Shown here piece by piece: positions 5,769 to 7,575 of a DNA stretch of 7,575 nucleotides. Position 1 is the stretch's first letter, and every line of letters starts with the position of its first letter. A model generated the notes under the pieces. That model did not search any database. It was not told the DNA's origin and was given only the letters and a program-made list of their open reading frames with translations. Origin of the DNA: DATLZM01 sp035559315 (lineage in GTDB: Bacteria; Actinomycetota; UBA4738; HRBIN12). Both the position numbers and the translations under genes were made by a program. The DNA lies in the NCBI GenBank assembly GCA_035559315.1, contig DATMBJ010000182.1:1-7575 (forward strand), given 5' to 3'.

Positions 5769-6602
5769 GTGCGCGATCCGGGGTTCTTCGGGCCGGGGAG
5801 CGTCTCGTGGCGGGTCCACCGCGAGGTCACGGTGCTGTTCGGCGGAGCCCGGGCGCTCCTCATGCACGCCGCGCACCCCCTGGTGATCGCCGGGGCCCGC
5901 GACACCGGCTTCTACGAGCGGAACCCCTGGAAGCGCCTGCAGCGCACGCTGATGCTCACCTACGCCGTGACGTTCGGGTCCCGCGAGGAGGCGCTGGCCG
6001 CGGCGGAACGGATCAACGAGGCGCACCGCCGGGTGCGGGGCGTCGACCGCGTGACCGGCCTCCCCTACGACGCCCTCGACCCCGACCTGCTCCTCTGGGT
6101 GCACGCCGCGCTGGTCGACTCGGCCTTGCTCTACGAGGAGCTCACCGTGGGCGAGCTCGACGACGCCGGTCGGCAGCGGTTCCACGAGGAGCAGATGCTC
6201 GTGGCCGAGCTCCTCCTGCTCCCCAGGGAGCGGATCCCGCCCACCGTGCGGGAGCTCCGGGCCTACATCGACGACGTGGTCCGGAGCGGGATCCTCCGGG
6301 TGACCGACGCGGCCCGGAGGGTGGCCGAGCTGTTCCGGGACCCTCCGCGCGAGGCGGAGTGGCGGCCGGTGCTCCCGGCCGTGGCGTGGTGGGCGTTCGG
6401 GACGCTCCCGCCGCCGCTCCGGGAGACCTACGGCGTCCGGTGGTCGCGGGCGCGGGAGGTCGCGCTCCGCGCGTCGCTCCGCTCGCTCCGGCTGGTGCGG
6501 CCGGCTCTGCCCGCGCGCTTCCGCTACATCGCGCCCTACCAGGCCTGGCTCCGGGGGCGGCCGGGGGCCTCCGTGGAAGCCCCGGGCCCGCGGGCCGCAT
6601 GA
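5769..6602 (+). CDS. DUF2236 / MpaB-Lcp catalytic domain protein (heme oxygenase-like)
   Basis: A 277-aa all-helical protein of the MPAB_Lcp_cat family, which includes rubber oxygenase Lcp and fungal MpaB; most bacterial members have no assigned substrate. Family features are WRVHRE (14-19), the alanine-rich segment with MHAAHPLVIAGARD (32-45), RLQRT with VTFGSREEALAA (56-78), INEAHRRVRG (82-91), and the very typical PYDALDPDLLLWVHAALVDS (99-118). H36, H86 and H112 are candidate heme ligands; known members bind b-type heme through His, but I cannot tell which residue here. No signal peptide is seen, so it is probably cytoplasmic. The GTG start is supported by the full N-terminal motif and the -10 box just before it. 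The Arg/Pro-rich end after 262 is poorly conserved. It probably forms an operon with the HAD gene 7 bp downstream, and diverges from the cupredoxin gene. Confidence 0.9.
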   Translation: MRDPGFFGPGSVSWRVHREVTVLFGGARALLMHAAHPLVIAGARDTGFYERNPWKRLQRTLMLTYAVTFGSREEALAAAERINEAHRRVRGVDRVTGLPYDALDPDLLLWVHAALVDSALLYEELTVGELDDAGRQRFHEEQMLVAELLLLPRERIPPTVRELRAYIDDVVRSGILRVTDAARRVAELFRDPPREAEWRPVLPAVAWWAFGTLPPPLRETYGVRWSRAREVALRASLRSLRLVRPALPARFRYIAPYQAWLRGRPGASVEAPGPRAA

Positions 6603-6609
6603 TGGGGCC

Positions 6610-7398
6610 GTGCGAGCCGTCGAAGCCCTCCTGCTCGACGTGGACGGCGTCCTGGTCGTCTCGTGGGAGCCCGTCCCGGGGGCGCCGGAGGCCCTGGCCG
6701 AGCTCCGCCGCCGCGGGGTCCCGTTCCGCCTGGTGACCAACACGAGCAGCGAGAGCCGGGCCGGCATCGCCCGGCGGCTCACCGCCCTCGGGATGCCCGT
6801 CGAGCCGGGGGAGGTGGTCACGACCGTGGTGGCGACGGGGGCCTACCTCGCCGAGCGCCACCCCGGGGCCCGCGTGTTCCTCCTCTCCGACCAGGAGTCC
6901 GTCCCCGACCTCGGGCCGGTGGAGCTCGCGGGGGTCGGCGCGGAGGCCGACGTGGTCGTGGTGGGCGGGGCGAACGAGGGGTTCTCCTACCCGGCCCTGG
7001 ACCACGCCTTCCGCCTCGTGGCCGGCGGCGCCCCGCTGGTCGCGATGCACCGGAGCCTGTACTGGCGGGCAGCCGACGGGCTCCACCTCGACGGCGGCGC
7101 CTTCGTCCGGGCCCTGGAAGAGGCCACGGGGGTCGAGGCCGCGGTCTGCGGCAAGCCCTCCCCCGCGTTCTTCCGGGCGGCGCTCGCCGAGCTCGGGGCA
7201 CCGGCCGAGCGGGCCGCGATGGTCGGAGACGACGTCGCGAACGACGTGCTCGCGGCCCGGGCCGCGGGCCTGGCGGGGATCCTGGTCCGGACCGGGAAGT
7301 TCCGCCCCTCGGACCTCGAGCGGGCCGCGGGGGAGCCCGACGCGGTGATCGACTCGATCGCCGACCTCCCCGCGCTCCTCGAGGCGTGGGGGGGATAG
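6610..7398 (+). CDS. HAD-superfamily IIA hydrolase (NagD/HDHD2-like phosphatase)
   Basis: A 262-aa phosphatase of HAD subclass IIA. Motif I is DVDGVL (D10 nucleophile, D12 acid), motif II is LVTNTSSESR (T43, N44), motif III lysine is in GKPSPAFF (K182), and motif IV is MVGDDVANDVLAA (D207, D208, D212). The C2-type cap lies between about 65 and 180 (GANEGFSYPALDHAFRLVAGG, then MHRSLYWRAADGLHLDGGAFV). The pattern fits NagD, pyridoxal-phosphate-phosphatase and HDHD2/LHPP-like enzymes, which dephosphorylate small phosphometabolites; the substrate cannot be told from sequence. The GTG at 6610 follows the DUF2236 stop by 7 bp with only a weak G-rich site, consistent with translational coupling. The gene ends in a run of seven G before the stop. 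Length and motifs are complete. Confidence 0.93.
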   Translation: MRAVEALLLDVDGVLVVSWEPVPGAPEALAELRRRGVPFRLVTNTSSESRAGIARRLTALGMPVEPGEVVTTVVATGAYLAERHPGARVFLLSDQESVPDLGPVELAGVGAEADVVVVGGANEGFSYPALDHAFRLVAGGAPLVAMHRSLYWRAADGLHLDGGAFVRALEEATGVEAAVCGKPSPAFFRAALAELGAPAERAAMVGDDVANDVLAARAAGLAGILVRTGKFRPSDLERAAGEPDAVIDSIADLPALLEAWGG

Positions 7399-7426
7399 GA
7401 TGCCGCGGCCGGCCCGAGCCCCACGG

Positions 7427-7440
7427 GTTCCCAGGGGAAC
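7427..7440. repeat. Perfect dyad GTTCCC-AG-GGGAAC
   Basis: Two 6-bp arms (7427-7432 and 7435-7440) with a 2-nt centre, flanked by CCCC at 7419-7422 and GGGG at 7442-7445, which could add an outer stem. A 2-nt centre is too tight for a standalone hairpin loop, so a protein-binding operator is as likely as a terminator. It sits between the HAD stop and the next gene, just upstream of a possible -10 box. Confidence 0.4.
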
Positions 7441-7451
7441 ACGGGGAGGCG

Positions 7452-7457
7452 TAACAT
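7452..7457 (+). promoter_or_regulatory. Possible -10 box of the NAD kinase-like gene
   Basis: TAACAT (TANNNT) lies 23 nt before the GTG at 7481 and would leave a short leader containing the strong ribosome site. No -35 match is seen; its place overlaps the dyad at 7427-7440. A second candidate, TAGGAT at 7396-7401, overlaps the HAD stop codon. Weak evidence. Confidence 0.3.
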
Positions 7458-7469
7458 CCGACCTGGCCC

Positions 7470-7479
7470 GGAGGTGATC
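7470..7479 (+). promoter_or_regulatory. Extended Shine-Dalgarno of the NAD kinase-like gene
   Basis: GGAGGTGATC is fully complementary to ten bases of the usual bacterial 16S rRNA 3' end. GGAGG is 6 nt from the GTG at 7481, which fixes that start. Confidence 0.85.
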
Positions 7480-7480
7480 G

Positions 7481-7575
7481 GTGGCTGCGATCGGCATCGT
7501 GGTCAACCCGGTCGCCGCTCACGACGTGCGCCGGCTGACGTCGTTGGCGCGCACCGTGGACGTCCACGAACGGGT
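7481..7575 (+). CDS. ATP-NAD kinase-like protein (3'-partial)
   Basis: Only the first 31 residues are in the window. They read MAAIGIVVNPVAAHDVRRLT and continue with SLARTVDVHER. The IGIVVNP strand-turn is the opening of the ATP-NAD/AcoX kinase and diacylglycerol-kinase-like fold, and the following D-RRL and VDVHE stretch resembles a group of ATP-NAD kinase-like proteins, by recollection. Such enzymes phosphorylate NAD or related ligands in the cytoplasm; the catalytic GGDG motif would lie beyond the window. The start is set by a ten-base perfect Shine-Dalgarno. It may be cotranscribed with the HAD gene (82-bp gap) or have its own promoter. Family assignment rests on little sequence. Confidence 0.6.
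   Translation, partial: MAAIGIVVNPVAAHDVRRLTSLARTVDVHER

Noticed and set aside
5165..5905. 246-codon - strand frame covering the cupredoxin region
   Set aside because: It is the wrong frame for the copper-ligand motifs and has an Arg/Pro-rich shadow composition.
7388..7394. Run of seven G at the end of the HAD gene as a frameshift site
   Set aside because: The frame ends normally two codons later at the expected family length, so there is no sign of a broken or recoded gene.
6142..7506. - strand open frame antisense to DUF2236 and the HAD gene
   Set aside because: Pro/Arg/Gly-rich shadow frame; the + strand genes carry full catalytic motifs.

Overview
The window is very GC-rich (roughly 70% by eye), with third codon positions almost all G or C, frequent GTG starts, and -10 boxes of the TANNNT type. 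Together with the families present (DUF5317, an MpaB/Lcp-type DUF2236 oxygenase, a NarL-type histidine kinase) this suggests an actinobacterium or a related high-GC lineage, possibly an uncultured soil or metagenome organism. The assignment to phylum is an inference. No rRNA, tRNA, CRISPR array, insertion sequence or phage gene was seen.

Left part (1-2036): a membrane-bound sensor histidine kinase enters from the left edge on the + strand, with its N-terminus outside the window. It converges with, and overlaps tail to tail by 164 bp, a small membrane protein of the DUF5317 type on the - strand. The DUF5317 gene has a plausible TTGACG/CAGCAT promoter and two short hairpins just upstream.

Middle part (2037-5316): a two-gene - strand unit encodes two exported proteins, with a 33-bp gap between them. 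The first is a 583-aa beta-propeller with six Asp-box (BNR/sialidase-type) repeats. The second is a 391-aa protein with two tandem PPC-like beta-sandwich repeats and a third C-terminal beta domain resembling DUF6299. A near-consensus promoter (TTGACA, 17 bp, CAGGAT) lies about 137 nt upstream of the propeller gene. Both products look like secreted binding or surface proteins, but no substrate can be read from the sequence.

Right part (5317-7575): a cupredoxin gene (- strand) and a DUF2236 heme-oxygenase-like gene (+ strand) diverge from a gap of only about 30 bp. That gap holds two back-to-back -10 boxes, each placed exactly where a leaderless transcript would start. The cupredoxin frame carries an obvious signal peptide but no ATG, GTG or TTG in front of it. 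Downstream of the DUF2236 gene, a HAD-IIA (NagD-like) phosphatase follows after 7 bp. After an 82-bp gap containing a perfect dyad comes the start of an ATP-NAD kinase-like gene with a 10-nt perfect Shine-Dalgarno, running off the right edge.

Most of the window is ordinary chromosomal content. The items most worth a second look are the cupredoxin/DUF2236 divergent leaderless start region, the antisense tail overlap at 1185-1348, and the paired secreted propeller/PPC proteins. I did not find convincing evidence of a defence system or of a wholly new multi-gene system.
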